Positions 35,948 to 44,801 of a stretch of 64,000 nt of DNA are shown here, one piece after another. Numbering within the stretch: the first letter of the stretch is position 1; each line of letters starts with the position of its first letter. The DNA is from Comamonas serinivorans. GTDB lineage: Bacteria; Pseudomonadota; Gammaproteobacteria; Burkholderiales; Burkholderiaceae_C. The notes under the pieces were generated by a model. The model was not told the origin of the DNA. It searched no databases and saw only the letters and a program-made list of their open reading frames with translations. Location of the stretch: positions 3,410,001 to 3,474,000 of the forward strand of contig NZ_CP021455.1 of the NCBI RefSeq assembly GCF_002158865.1, read 5' to 3'. The translations under genes were made by a program, and so were the position numbers.

Positions 35948-36586
35948 ATGCCCTGGACGCAAGATCAAATGGCCGCGCGCGCGGCGCAAGAGCTGGAAGA
36001 CGGCTTCTACGTCAACCTCGGCATCGGCATTCCCACGCTGGTGGCCAACCACACGGGCGACAAGGAAGTCTGGCTGCAGTCGGAAAACGGCATGCTGGGC
36101 ATCGGCCCCTTCCCCACCGAGGGCGAGGTCAATGCCGACCTCATCAACGCCGGCAAGCAGACCGTGACGACCATCCCCGGCTCGTCCATCTTCAGCTCGG
36201 ACCAGTCCTTCGCCATGATCCGCGGCGGCAAGATCAACCTCTCCATCCTGGGCGCCATGCAGGTGTCCGAAAAGGGCGACCTGGCCAACTGGATGATCCC
36301 CGGCAAGATGGTCAAAGGCATGGGCGGCGCCATGGACCTGGTGGCCGGCGTCAAGCGCGTCATCGTGCTGATGGAACACGTGGCCAAGAAGAAGGACGGC
36401 GGCTTCGACCTCAAGATCCTGCCCAGCTGCACGCTGCCGCTGACCGGCGTGGGCGTGGTCGACCGCATCATCACCGACCTGGGCGTGTTCGACGTCACCG
36501 ACGCCGGCCTGAAGGTGGTCGAGCTGGCGCCCGAGGTCAGCCTGGACGACGCCCAGGCCAAGACGGGTGTGACGCTGCTGCGCTGA
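35948..36586 (+). CDS. scoB: 3-oxoacid CoA-transferase subunit B
   Basis: A 212-residue catalytic beta subunit. The active-site Glu is in LQSENGMLGIGPFP and the GGAMDLVAGVKRVIVLMEH block is typical. CTGGAGG ribosome site before ATG. It works with ScoA as an alpha-beta enzyme in ketone-body or short-chain acid use. Confidence 0.96.
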   Translation: MPWTQDQMAARAAQELEDGFYVNLGIGIPTLVANHTGDKEVWLQSENGMLGIGPFPTEGEVNADLINAGKQTVTTIPGSSIFSSDQSFAMIRGGKINLSILGAMQVSEKGDLANWMIPGKMVKGMGGAMDLVAGVKRVIVLMEHVAKKKDGGFDLKILPSCTLPLTGVGVVDRIITDLGVFDVTDAGLKVVELAPEVSLDDAQAKTGVTLLR

Positions 36587-36970
36587 AGCGGCGCGCGGCC
36601 GGCCCGCACGGACTGGCCCGTGTGCGGCGTCCCAGCGTGTCATGCGCGTCGGCATCCAGGCAGAGCGCCTCGCGCGTCCTGACGCCTGGATGGGTGGGCC
36701 GCGCTTTGGGTGCATGCCGCTGCGGTGCCACCCCTCGCCGGACAACCGGCCGGTGGACACCGAGCCTCGCCAGGTGTTCGAGCGCCCCGCGCAGCACCTG
36801 GTCCCTTGCTGGGTGCACGGGGTGAGCAAGCGTCTGGCCACTGCGTACCGCTGCGCCACTGACGGAGCGCCTGGCAGGTCGGATGCCCGGTCGCTCACTT
36901 TCAGGCAGTATCAGCCGATTTCCGATAATTAATCATCGGAAATCTCCACATACCCCAATCACCCCTCACC
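36587..36970. other. intergenic region between scoB and histidine phosphatase
   Basis: About 380 bp holding one 50-bp element (36906-36955) next to the phosphatase start. No gene recognised. Confidence 0.55.
36906..36955. repeat. 50-bp palindromic element, copy 13
   Basis: CAGTAT to ATACCC, inner ATTTCCGAT/ATCGGAAAT stem is a perfect 9-bp match. It ends 15 bp before the phosphatase ATG, so it would lie in the leader of that mRNA. Confidence 0.88.
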
Positions 36971-37681
36971 ATGACCACCCTGCCGCCGTCCGCCCCCACG
37001 GTCGCTGCACCTGAGGCGACACCCGCCCGCGCGCTGCGCAGCGTCTGGTTCGTGCGCCACGGCGAAAGCACGGCCAATGCCGGCGGCATGACCCTGGCCC
37101 ACGCCGACATCCCGCTGACCGAACGCGGCCTGCGCCACGCGCAGGCCCTGGTCGACTGGCTGCCGGCCACCCCGGGGCAGCTGCTGTGTTCGCCGTTTCA
37201 CCGGGCCCGGCAAACGGCCCAGCCCTATGCCACGCGGGTGCGCATGGCGCCCACGCCGCACACGCTGCTGCACGAGTTCGACGCCATCGACCCCGCCCTG
37301 CTGGCCGGCATGGACGGCAGCCAGCGCCGCCCGGTGGCCGACGCCTTCTGGGCCCGGGGCAACGCCCACGAGCGCATGGGCCAGGCCGCGGAAACCTTCG
37401 CCGAGTTCGCGGGCCGCGTGCACACCTTCATGCTCACCACGCTGCCCGGCCTGCCCGACCAGTCGGTGGCCTTCGGCCACGGCCAGTGGATGGGCATGCT
37501 GGCCTGGCTGCTGCTGGGCTTCGAGCCGCTGGCCGACGGCGGCATGGCGCGCTTTCGCCGGTTCACGCAGGGCCTGCCCATGCCCAACGGCGCCATCTAC
37601 ATCGCGCAGGAGCTGGCGCCCGGCCAATGGCGGCTGCAGGCCCATGCGCCTGCCATGCACGGCCTGGCGGCACTGGGCTGA
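36971..37681 (+). CDS. histidine phosphatase family protein
   Basis: A 236-residue phosphoglycerate-mutase-like phosphatase. The phospho-acceptor His is in WFVRHGESTANAGG, with a second core Arg in CSPFHRARQTAQPYA and the second His in VAFGHGQWMGM. Substrate unknown. The N-terminal 20 residues are Thr/Pro/Ala-rich. No obvious ribosome site within 10 bp because the 50-bp element sits there, so translation may be affected by that hairpin. Confidence 0.9.
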   Translation: MTTLPPSAPTVAAPEATPARALRSVWFVRHGESTANAGGMTLAHADIPLTERGLRHAQALVDWLPATPGQLLCSPFHRARQTAQPYATRVRMAPTPHTLLHEFDAIDPALLAGMDGSQRRPVADAFWARGNAHERMGQAAETFAEFAGRVHTFMLTTLPGLPDQSVAFGHGQWMGMLAWLLLGFEPLADGGMARFRRFTQGLPMPNGAIYIAQELAPGQWRLQAHAPAMHGLAALG

Positions 37682-37711
37682 CGGGCGCCTACTCAAGTCC
37701 AGCATGCGTCG

Positions 37712-38824
37712 ATGACGTCGCCCGAAGCCGACAACCGCTATCGCCACCCCACGACAGGGCGCTGGGGCCAAGCGCTGGCGGCCGCCATGAACCACGGCGG
37801 CTGGGCCCGCGCACGGCGGGCGGTCATGGCTCGCCTGCCCTTCATGACCCTGGCCAGCGACGTGCACGACGTGGTCTACCTGAACTGGCTGGTGCCCGTG
37901 GCAGCGGCGCAGTCGCTGGCCCCCCCGGGCCTGACGCTGTGGCAGCAAGGCGGCTGGACGCCCTTCACCGTGCTGAGCTACCGCCACCGGCACTTCGGCC
38001 CTGCCGCGCTGGGCCCGCTGCGGCGGCTGTGTCCCTCGCCGCGGCAAAGCAACTGGCGCCTGTACCTGGCGGATTTGGAATCCGACTCAGCCCGGCCCCA
38101 CTCCGCCGAACCTCATCTGGCACTGGACCCGATGGTTGCGGCACCTGTCGGGGCGGACGTGACAACGACTGACCCGGCCGGGCCTCACCGGACGGAAGCC
38201 CGTCGGGCTGGAAGCCCTCTCGCCAAGCCTGGCCGCGCCGACGCTGATGCCGCTGGACGCGACCCCGCGGGCCTGGCCGCCGCCGGGCCTGGCGGTGCGG
38301 AGCCAACGGCACCCGTGACGCACACCGTGCTGTTCCTGAAAAACGTCATGGACAGCCTGCCCTTCACGCTGGCCACGCGCCTGTTCAGCGACGCCCTGCC
38401 CACCCATTTGCCGCAGTCCTTCACGCACCAGCGCGTGGGCCATCGCATCGCCACGACCATCGCGCCGGGTCGGGGCAGCGCGCCGGCACTGAACGCGGCG
38501 GTTGAGCTGACGGCGACCCGGCAGTTCGCGCCAGAGGCTGCCCTGTTTGCCCAGGTGTTCGGCAGCTGGGACCAGGCCGTGCGCATGTTGGCCTGCCAGG
38601 ACGCGGCCATCACCGCTGTGCCCACCGCGGGCACCACGCCAGCCCCGCTGGCCTGGGCCGCCATCGACCTGCCCATTGCGCTGCCGCAGGTGGTGCCGGC
38701 CCTGCCCGTCGCGCCGGTGCAGTGCGCGCTGCTGGCCGCGTTTGCGCAGGCCGTCGGGCCGTTTTGCTTCGTCGTCGAACAGGTGCCGTTCCGGGTCCTG
38801 TCCGAGCGGGTGCTGCCACGCTGA
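37712..38824 (+). CDS. DUF2071 family protein with low-complexity insertion
   Basis: A 370-residue protein. The DUF2071 signature is at the N-terminus: VVYLNWLVPVAAAQSLAPPG, WTPFTVLSYRHRHFGP. Residues ~128-208 are an insertion rich in Ala, Pro, Gly and Arg with no predicted fold. The domain resumes at TVLFLKNVMDSLPFTLATRLF. The family is of unknown function (YqjF-like). It follows the phosphatase by 30 bp in the same direction. Confidence 0.82.
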   Translation: MTSPEADNRYRHPTTGRWGQALAAAMNHGGWARARRAVMARLPFMTLASDVHDVVYLNWLVPVAAAQSLAPPGLTLWQQGGWTPFTVLSYRHRHFGPAALGPLRRLCPSPRQSNWRLYLADLESDSARPHSAEPHLALDPMVAAPVGADVTTTDPAGPHRTEARRAGSPLAKPGRADADAAGRDPAGLAAAGPGGAEPTAPVTHTVLFLKNVMDSLPFTLATRLFSDALPTHLPQSFTHQRVGHRIATTIAPGRGSAPALNAAVELTATRQFAPEAALFAQVFGSWDQAVRMLACQDAAITAVPTAGTTPAPLAWAAIDLPIALPQVVPALPVAPVQCALLAAFAQAVGPFCFVVEQVPFRVLSERVLPR

Positions 38825-38854
38825 AGCTGGTAGCGCTTGCACGACAATCGCGCC

Positions 38855-39493
38855 ATGAACAAGGCCCAGATCGAGCACTTCTTCGCCACCCTGCAGGCAG
38901 CCAACCCCGAACCCGCGAGCGAGCTGGAATACACCAGCGTGTTCGAGCTGCTGGCGGCCGTGCTGCTGTCGGCCCAGGCCACCGACGTGGGCGTGAACAA
39001 GGCCACGCGCAAGCTCTTTCCGGTGGCAAACACCCCCGCGAAAGTGCTCGCGCTGGGGCAGGCGGGGCTGGAGGCGCACATCCAGACCATCGGCCTGTTC
39101 CGCAGCAAGGCCAAGCACCTGCTGGCCACCTGCCGCATCCTGATCGAGCAGCACGGCGGCCAGGTGCCGCGCACGCGCGAGGCGCTGGAAGCCCTGCCCG
39201 GCGTGGGCCGCAAAACGGCCAACGTGGTGCTGAACGTGGCCTTTGGCGAGCCCACCATGGCGGTCGACACCCACATCTTCCGCGTGAGCAACCGCACCGG
39301 CCTGGCACCCGGCAAGACCCCGCTGGCGGTGGAGCTGAAGCTGCTGCAGCGCGTGCCCAAGGCCTACATGACGCACGCCCACCACTGGCTGATCCTGCAT
39401 GGCCGCTACATCTGCCAGGCGCGCAAGCCCCGCTGCTGGGAGTGCGCGGTGGCGGCGGATTGCGACTTTTCGCCCAAGACGCCCAAGCCTTGA
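38855..39493 (+). CDS. nth: endonuclease III
   Basis: A DNA glycosylase/AP lyase for oxidised pyrimidines, 212 residues. Helix-hairpin-helix LPGVGRKTANV with catalytic Lys120 and Asp138 in MAVDTHIFRV. The [4Fe-4S] cluster is C-x6-C-x2-C-x5-C in the last 25 residues. The ATG at 38855 gives the standard N-terminus. Closely follows the DUF2071 gene (30 bp), possibly one transcript. Confidence 0.97.
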   Translation: MNKAQIEHFFATLQAANPEPASELEYTSVFELLAAVLLSAQATDVGVNKATRKLFPVANTPAKVLALGQAGLEAHIQTIGLFRSKAKHLLATCRILIEQHGGQVPRTREALEALPGVGRKTANVVLNVAFGEPTMAVDTHIFRVSNRTGLAPGKTPLAVELKLLQRVPKAYMTHAHHWLILHGRYICQARKPRCWECAVAADCDFSPKTPKP

Positions 39494-39498
39494 TGGGG

Positions 39499-39548
39499 CA
39501 GTATCCCGTCATTCTCGATGATGCAGAAACGAGAAGAACGGCATACTG
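39499..39548. repeat. 50-bp palindromic element, copy 14
   Basis: CAGTAT to ATACTG, inner TTCTCG/CGAGAA stem; starts 5 bp after the nth stop. Confidence 0.88.
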
Positions 39549-39950
39549 CATGTATGGATTCCCCCGTCGCGGCAAGGTGCCAGCGAATGCTGGCCTGCAT
39601 CACCTGGGGCCGGCAGGGCTCCGCCGCGCCATCCCTCAGCCCGGCTGCGCACCGGGGACGAGGCTGCGCCGCCACCTGGCGACGCTGCCGGGCTGCGCGG
39701 CCTGAGCCTGCGCTCGCCCAGACGCTGGCGCGGCCGTGCATGCGGTGGGTACCCTGCGCGCGGGGTCAGGCGCTTTGCGCCACGCGGCGCTTCTCATCAG
39801 GCCCGCTGCGCTTCACGCGGATGTGATGCAGGCCCTGCACCTCGCCGCGCTGGGCTTCAACCATGGCGCATGCGGTTGGGCCCCCCACCCTGTCCCACCG
39901 CGAGCACCAGGCTGGTGTAGGCCGACAGGTCGTGACGCAGGCGTCGCCCG
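39549..39950. other. intergenic region between convergent nth and AAA ATPase
   Basis: About 400 bp with no gene I can support. Both flanking genes end into it. Confidence 0.5.
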
Positions 39951-41135
39951 TCAATCCAGCCAGGACCAGCGCGGCAGTTCGTCGGCGCGCAGGTTCGCCA
40001 CCACGGTCTCGCCCAGCTGCTTGTCGAGGTGCAGCGGCAGGTAACCGGACTCGGGCGCGGCGGCTTCCAGCGCGGCCAGCAGCCGGTTGGCATGGCTGAC
40101 CACGACCACCTGCGTTTGCGCGGCCGCACGTGCGATGAGCCGGCCCAGCGCGGGCAACAGGTCGGGGTGCAAGCTGGTCTCGGGCTCGTTCAGCACCAGC
40201 AGCGGAGGCGGCCGGGGCGTGAGCAGCGCCGCCACCCAGAGCAGGTAGCGCAGCGTGCCGTCCGACAGCTCCGCCATCTGCAGCGGCCGCAGCAGGCCGG
40301 GCTGGCGCATCTGCAGCGCAAAGCGCTCGCCCTGCAGCTCGGCCGTCACCGTGGCGCCCGCAAACGCATCGTCCACGGCCTCGGCCAGGGCGTCGTGGTC
40401 GCCAATGGCGTGGATGCTGGCCCAGGCCGCCGCCAGGTCGGCGCCATCGGCCGCCAGCACGGGCGTGAAGCTGCCCAGGCGCGGCTGGCGCGCGGGTGCG
40501 TCGGCGTCCGAGCGAAAGTGATCGTAAAAGCGCCAGCGCCGCAGGTGCTCGCGCACCGTCAGCATCTCGGGCGCCGACCGGGGGTCTGCGTGCTCGGTCA
40601 TCATGCTGGCCCAGCCCGGCACGGGCCGGTCGACGCGGGCCCAGCCCCGGCCGGCCTCGTCGCGCACGCGCAGGTTGGGGCCCTCGCGCTGCACCAGCAG
40701 GCTGGCCGCTCGCGGCTGCGGGCCCGCCCACACGGCCTCGTGCTTGATCTCGGGGTCGCGCTCGAACACCTTGGGCACGCTGCTGGGGGCGGCCGAGCCC
40801 AGCGCAATCGCATAGCCAAAACCGTCGTCGTCCGCGGCGAAGCCCAGCTTCATGCGCGTGGGCTTGCCCCCCACGGTGCCCTGCACCGGCACCTCGCCGC
40901 GCTTCATGCGGGCGCTGACCACGCCAGGCCCGGCCCACAAGGCCGAATCCAGCCCGCCTTCGCGCACCAGCGACGACACCACGCCTCCGCTGGCGATGTC
41001 GGCCAGCAGGCGCAGCGCTTTGTACACGCTGCTTTTGCCGCTGCCGTTCGGGCCGGTGATGACGGTGAGCTGTTCGAGCGGCAGCACCAGCTCACGCAGC
41101 GAGCGGTAGTTGGCGATGGCAAGGGTGGTGATCAT
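39951..41135 (-). CDS. AAA-family ATPase (AAA_21/RecF-like)
   Basis: A 394-residue SMC/RecF-type ATPase. Walker A ITGPNGSGKSSVYKAL lies at residues ~28-43, the signature-like block MAELSDGTLRYLLWVAALL near 295, Walker B PPLLVLNEPETSLHPDLLP, and the switch His in VVVVSHANRL. No nuclease (TOPRIM) domain follows, so it is not a full OLD nuclease. Stand-alone ATPases like this are often of unknown role or act with a partner; no partner adjoins it. Cytoplasmic. Confidence 0.85.
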   Translation of the reverse strand: MITTLAIANYRSLRELVLPLEQLTVITGPNGSGKSSVYKALRLLADIASGGVVSSLVREGGLDSALWAGPGVVSARMKRGEVPVQGTVGGKPTRMKLGFAADDDGFGYAIALGSAAPSSVPKVFERDPEIKHEAVWAGPQPRAASLLVQREGPNLRVRDEAGRGWARVDRPVPGWASMMTEHADPRSAPEMLTVREHLRRWRFYDHFRSDADAPARQPRLGSFTPVLAADGADLAAAWASIHAIGDHDALAEAVDDAFAGATVTAELQGERFALQMRQPGLLRPLQMAELSDGTLRYLLWVAALLTPRPPPLLVLNEPETSLHPDLLPALGRLIARAAAQTQVVVVSHANRLLAALEAAAPESGYLPLHLDKQLGETVVANLRADELPRWSWLD

Positions 41136-41278
41136 GGGCAAAGGGGCAAGGCGCCGACAGGCCGACAGCCTACTCGACGCGTGCCTGTGCCGTCAGCGGG
41201 CGCATGGGCCAGCCCGCGAGCCGCGGTGCGCCCGCGCTGGTGCTGCTGGCCGTGGGCGGTTGGCGGGCGATCAGGCGG

Positions 41279-42082
41279 TCAGGCCCGAGACCGGCGACGG
41301 CGCACAGCCGTCGCCCCGAGCAAGCCCAGCAGGGCTGCGACGCTCCACCCACCCAGCGCAGGCACCGCCTTGGGCGCCACCACCACAGGGGGCTCTGCCA
41401 TGAACTCGCACAGGTTGGCGAACAGTTGGCCGTTTCCATTGGCCGCGTTGCCGGCCATCATGAAATTCACATCCAGGACCATGGTCAGCTTGCCGGCTGC
41501 AGCCGGCCCGCCCAAGGAACCCACTGGCCACACAAAGGCGGAGCCAGCGCCTGCGACCATGTCATCCTGTGCGGCCATGACACCCGTCAAGCCCGTGGCT
41601 GTGGCAGAACCCGCCGCAAGAAAGTTCACAGTGATCAGCCCATTGGCATTCAACGGCGCCACCACCGTTTCACTGTAGCCGCCGCCGTTGGCGAACGTGA
41701 GCTGGCCTCCTCCAAGCTGGTTGACGAACTGAAACAAAGAATCGTTTCGCGTCATGAAACTGCTGTTTTCTCCCATCAGGAACAGCGACGCGCCGGCCGA
41801 CAGCGCCCCCGTGTAGGCCGTCATGTCTGCAGGTGTCAGCGGGCTCGAGTTATCGAACCGAATGTCCCAGATCTGCTGGTAGGTCGACAGATTGGCCGGT
41901 GGGGTGTCGGCATAGGTGATCGTGTGCTGGCTCTGCGCATTGCAGACCACCGGCCAGTTGTCCATGTTGGCCTGCGTGGTGCCTGTCTCCGACGTCGTGC
42001 TCAGCCCATGCACGATCAACACGTTGTCGGCGTGTGCCTGAAAGCCGACGACACAGGCCAGCCAGATCAAATGCTTTTTCAT
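41279..42082 (-). CDS. secreted protein with IPTL-CTERM-like tail
   Basis: A 267-residue exported protein. The signal peptide KKHLIWLACVVGFQAHA is followed by DNVLIVHGLSTTSETGTTQA. The middle (WDIRFDNSSPLTPADMTAYTG, GASLFLMGENSSFM) reads like a ThuA/PA14-like alpha/beta surface domain but no family is certain. The tail VPALGGWSVAALLGLLGA followed by TAVRRRRSRA fits the IPTL-CTERM pattern with Gly instead of Ser. Probably envelope-processed as for the 16.4-18.7 kb protein. GGGGGATT ribosome site. Divergent from the metallopeptidase. Confidence 0.8.
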   Translation of the reverse strand: MKKHLIWLACVVGFQAHADNVLIVHGLSTTSETGTTQANMDNWPVVCNAQSQHTITYADTPPANLSTYQQIWDIRFDNSSPLTPADMTAYTGALSAGASLFLMGENSSFMTRNDSLFQFVNQLGGGQLTFANGGGYSETVVAPLNANGLITVNFLAAGSATATGLTGVMAAQDDMVAGAGSAFVWPVGSLGGPAAAGKLTMVLDVNFMMAGNAANGNGQLFANLCEFMAEPPVVVAPKAVPALGGWSVAALLGLLGATAVRRRRSRA

Positions 42083-42197
42083 GAATCCCCCGCGCGTTTG
42101 TGAATTAACCCTTTTCATTGTATTGGCATTGAGGCATGCCCCGGTCCATCCAGCCCTGTTAACGTCCCCTCTTCTCTTCTGACCCAGGACGCCCTGC

Positions 42198-43460
42198 ATG
42201 CACAACCCCAGCGACGCGGCGCCGCAGCCGCTTGCGCCAACGGCGGCCTACCCCGCCACAAGCCTTTCAACCAACCCTTCGGCCACGCCTTCGACGACCC
42301 CTTCGGCGAGCCGGGCCTACACCTGCCAATGCGGCCGGCCGGTGTACCTGCGCAACAGCCAGTGCCTGGCGTGCGGCACGCCCCTGGGCTATGTGGTGGC
42401 CCGTCGCAGCGTGTTGCCCTTGGCGCCCCGGGCCGGCGTGCCCCAGGCCGATGTGCCCCAGGCCGATGCCGCCCGATTCACCGTGGTGGGCGAAGACGGC
42501 GGGGCGCAGTACCAGCGCTGCGCCAATTTCGAGCCGATCGGCTGCAACTGGATGGTGCCGGTCGATGGCGAGGCCCATGCCCAGGCCGACGCCAACCTGG
42601 CCCCCGGCTTGTGCCTTTCGTGCAGTTGCACGCGCACCATTCCCGACCTCGCGGTGGCCGGCAACCTGACGCACTGGCGCAAGCTGGAAACGGCCAAGCG
42701 CCGCGTGCTGTCGCAGTTGCTGGTGCTGGGTCCGGCCGGGAAAGGTCTGCCGCTGACCACGCGGCACGCCGCGCCCGACAGCGGCCTGGCCTTCGACATC
42801 CTGACCGACACGGTGGGGGCCGACCGCGTGCTGACCGGGCACCAGGACGGCGTGATCACGCTGAACGCCGAAGAAGCCGACGACGCCGTGCGCGAGCGCA
42901 TCCGCACCGACATGCACGAGCCCTACCGCACGCTGGTGGGGCATTTCCGCCACGAACTGGGGCACTACTTCTGGGACGTGCTGGTGCGCGATGCACCGGT
43001 GTTGGGCGATTTTCGCCAGCTGTTCGGCGACGAGACCCAGGACTACGCGGCCGCGCTGCGCCAGCACTACGACAACGGCCCCCCGGGCGACTGGCCGTCG
43101 CGTTTCGTGACCAGCTATGCCAGCACCCACCCGTGGGAGGACTGGGCCGAAACCTGGGCCCATTACCTGCACATGGCCGACACCGTGGACACCGCCGTCA
43201 GCTTCGGCCTCGACGCCGGCCGGGTCGAGCTGAGCACCGACCTGTTCACGCCGCAGGACCTGTGGCGACCCGACGCGCCCGAAGCGGCGGCGTTTCTCGA
43301 GTTTCTGAACACCTGGGTGCGGCTGACCAATGCGCTCAACGAGCTCTCGCGCAGCATGGGCCAGCCGGACTTCTACCCCTTTGTGCTGCCGCATGCGGCC
43401 GTGCCCAAGCTGCAGTTCATCCATGCGCTGATCACGGCGCAGTCGTCGCCATCAACTTGA
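42198..43460 (+). CDS. putative zinc-binding metallopeptidase
   Basis: A 420-residue protein of the putative zinc-binding metallopeptidase family. The N-terminal ~40 residues are Pro/Thr/Ser-rich. A zinc ribbon follows (CQCGRPVYLRNSQCLACG), then more Cys (QRCANFEPIGCNW, GLCLSCSC). The catalytic HELGHYFW motif lies near residue 250, with a second conserved block PWEDWAETWAHYLHMADT downstream. Cytoplasmic (no signal peptide). Substrate unknown. A 50-bp element starts 3 bp after the stop. Confidence 0.88.
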   Translation: MHNPSDAAPQPLAPTAAYPATSLSTNPSATPSTTPSASRAYTCQCGRPVYLRNSQCLACGTPLGYVVARRSVLPLAPRAGVPQADVPQADAARFTVVGEDGGAQYQRCANFEPIGCNWMVPVDGEAHAQADANLAPGLCLSCSCTRTIPDLAVAGNLTHWRKLETAKRRVLSQLLVLGPAGKGLPLTTRHAAPDSGLAFDILTDTVGADRVLTGHQDGVITLNAEEADDAVRERIRTDMHEPYRTLVGHFRHELGHYFWDVLVRDAPVLGDFRQLFGDETQDYAAALRQHYDNGPPGDWPSRFVTSYASTHPWEDWAETWAHYLHMADTVDTAVSFGLDAGRVELSTDLFTPQDLWRPDAPEAAAFLEFLNTWVRLTNALNELSRSMGQPDFYPFVLPHAAVPKLQFIHALITAQSSPST

Positions 43461-43463
43461 CAC

Positions 43464-43513
43464 AGTATCCAGCTGTTGCCGATCAATTCAAAACGGCAAA
43501 CAGGTGATACTGC
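43464..43513. repeat. 50-bp palindromic element, copy 15
   Basis: CAGTAT to ATACTG, inner TTGCCG/CGGCAA stem; starts 3 bp after the metallopeptidase stop. Confidence 0.9.
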
Positions 43514-43579
43514 CTTATTGGCAACAAACAGCATGGCGATCGAATCGGGCCGCCATCCTGAACGCGGCCGCTGTGCCCC

Positions 43580-43890
43580 TACGTCCCCGGTAACGGCCCC
43601 GCATGGGGCAAACCATTCGGCGAGCCTTTTGGCGTTCCCTTCGGAAAGCCCACCGACAAGCCCCTCCGCAAGCCACTTTGGCGCATCGTTCGGCAGGCCA
43701 CATCCGCAAACCGTTCTGTGGGCCACGTGGGCGGGCCGGTCCGCGAAGCTGTTGGCGCCGCGACGTGGCCAGCGGATCGACAGGCCTCTTCAACGGGCTG
43801 GGCCGACAAACCCTCGGCGAGCCTACGACAAGCCGTTGGGCAAGCCATTTTGGCAAACCACTCAGCAAGCCCCTCGCCGTCAGAGGCCGA
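43580..43890. repeat. degenerate GGCAAACC/GGCAAGCC low-complexity repeat tract
   Basis: Variants of GGCAAACCATT, GGCGAGCCTT, GGAAAGCCCA and GGCAAGCCATTTTGG recur every 10-15 bp. Parts translate to GKPF/GKPL-like units, so it may be a decayed low-complexity coding repeat. It runs up to the 3' end of the transglutaminase gene. Confidence 0.5.
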
Positions 43891-44797
43891 AACCGGCTTC
43901 GTCCAGCGGCATCACCGTGACGGCCACGTCCAGCTCGTGGTGCTGCCCGCCCTGGATCACGCCGCGCACGGGCGAGACGTCGGTGAAGTCGCGCCCGCAG
44001 GCCATGTAGACGTAGTCCTCGCCGGGCGTGCGCGCGTTGGTGGGGCAATGGCCAAACCACTGGCCCGTCGCCTGCGCGGGGTCGGGCGACGGCAGGTAGA
44101 CCTCCACCCAGGCATGCGAGGCATCGGCCCCGATCAGGCGCGGCTGCCCCGGTGGCGGGTGGGTGAGCAGGTAGCCGCTGACGTAGCGCGCCGGCAGCCC
44201 CAGGCTGCGCAGGCAGGCCACCATGACGTGGGCAAAGTCCTGGCACACGCCGCGGCGTTTGGCCAGGGCCTGGGCGGCGGTGGTCTCGACGCCCGTGCTG
44301 CTGCCGTCGTAGACGAAGTCTTCGTGCAGGCGCAGGTTCAGCGCCTGCGCGGCCTCGATCAGGGGCCGGCCGGCGCCGAAACTCTGGCGCGCATAGTCCT
44401 CGAAATCGGCGCCACGCGGCACCAGCGGACTGGGAAAGAGGTAGACGGACGCCGGGTCGTCGGCGCGGCCACCGCGGTAGACGAAGCGCTCGCGCACCTG
44501 TTCCCACGGCAGCTGCAGGTCCAGATCGGCCCGGGCCTCGAAAGGCCGGGTGCGCACGCGCGAACGGGCGCTCAGCGTCAGCGCATCGTGCGGCTCGGTC
44601 AGCGTGAAGAAGCGCCGCTCGTTGCCAAAAGGGTCGATGTCGAGGTGCCAGTCGCCGGGCACCGGCCACACCTGCAGGTGATGCGATTCCACCGCCTGCT
44701 GGTCGGTGGCGCGCGGCGAGAGGTGCAGCTGGTGCTGGGCGACCTGAACCGGCGCCTGGTAGCGGTAGTGGGTGTCGTGCAGAACGTCGAGCAGCAT
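43880..44797 (-). CDS. transglutaminase-like protein (cassette gene 3)
   Basis: A 305-residue cytoplasmic protein of the bacterial transglutaminase-like family. An N-terminal DUF-type beta domain (LDVLHDTHYRYQAPVQVAQH) is followed by the papain-like core: nucleophile Cys in RRGVCQDFAHVM, His in DASHAWVEVYLP and Asp in the RTPGEDYVYMACGRDFTDV block. The typical WGHCPTN segment is present as WFGHCPTN. It ends the three-gene cassette; 4 bp separate it from the ATP-grasp gene, so it is translationally coupled. Confidence 0.93.
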   Translation of the reverse strand: MLLDVLHDTHYRYQAPVQVAQHQLHLSPRATDQQAVESHHLQVWPVPGDWHLDIDPFGNERRFFTLTEPHDALTLSARSRVRTRPFEARADLDLQLPWEQVRERFVYRGGRADDPASVYLFPSPLVPRGADFEDYARQSFGAGRPLIEAAQALNLRLHEDFVYDGSSTGVETTAAQALAKRRGVCQDFAHVMVACLRSLGLPARYVSGYLLTHPPPGQPRLIGADASHAWVEVYLPSPDPAQATGQWFGHCPTNARTPGEDYVYMACGRDFTDVSPVRGVIQGGQHHELDVAVTVMPLDEAGFGL

Positions 44798-44801
44798 GGC
44801 G

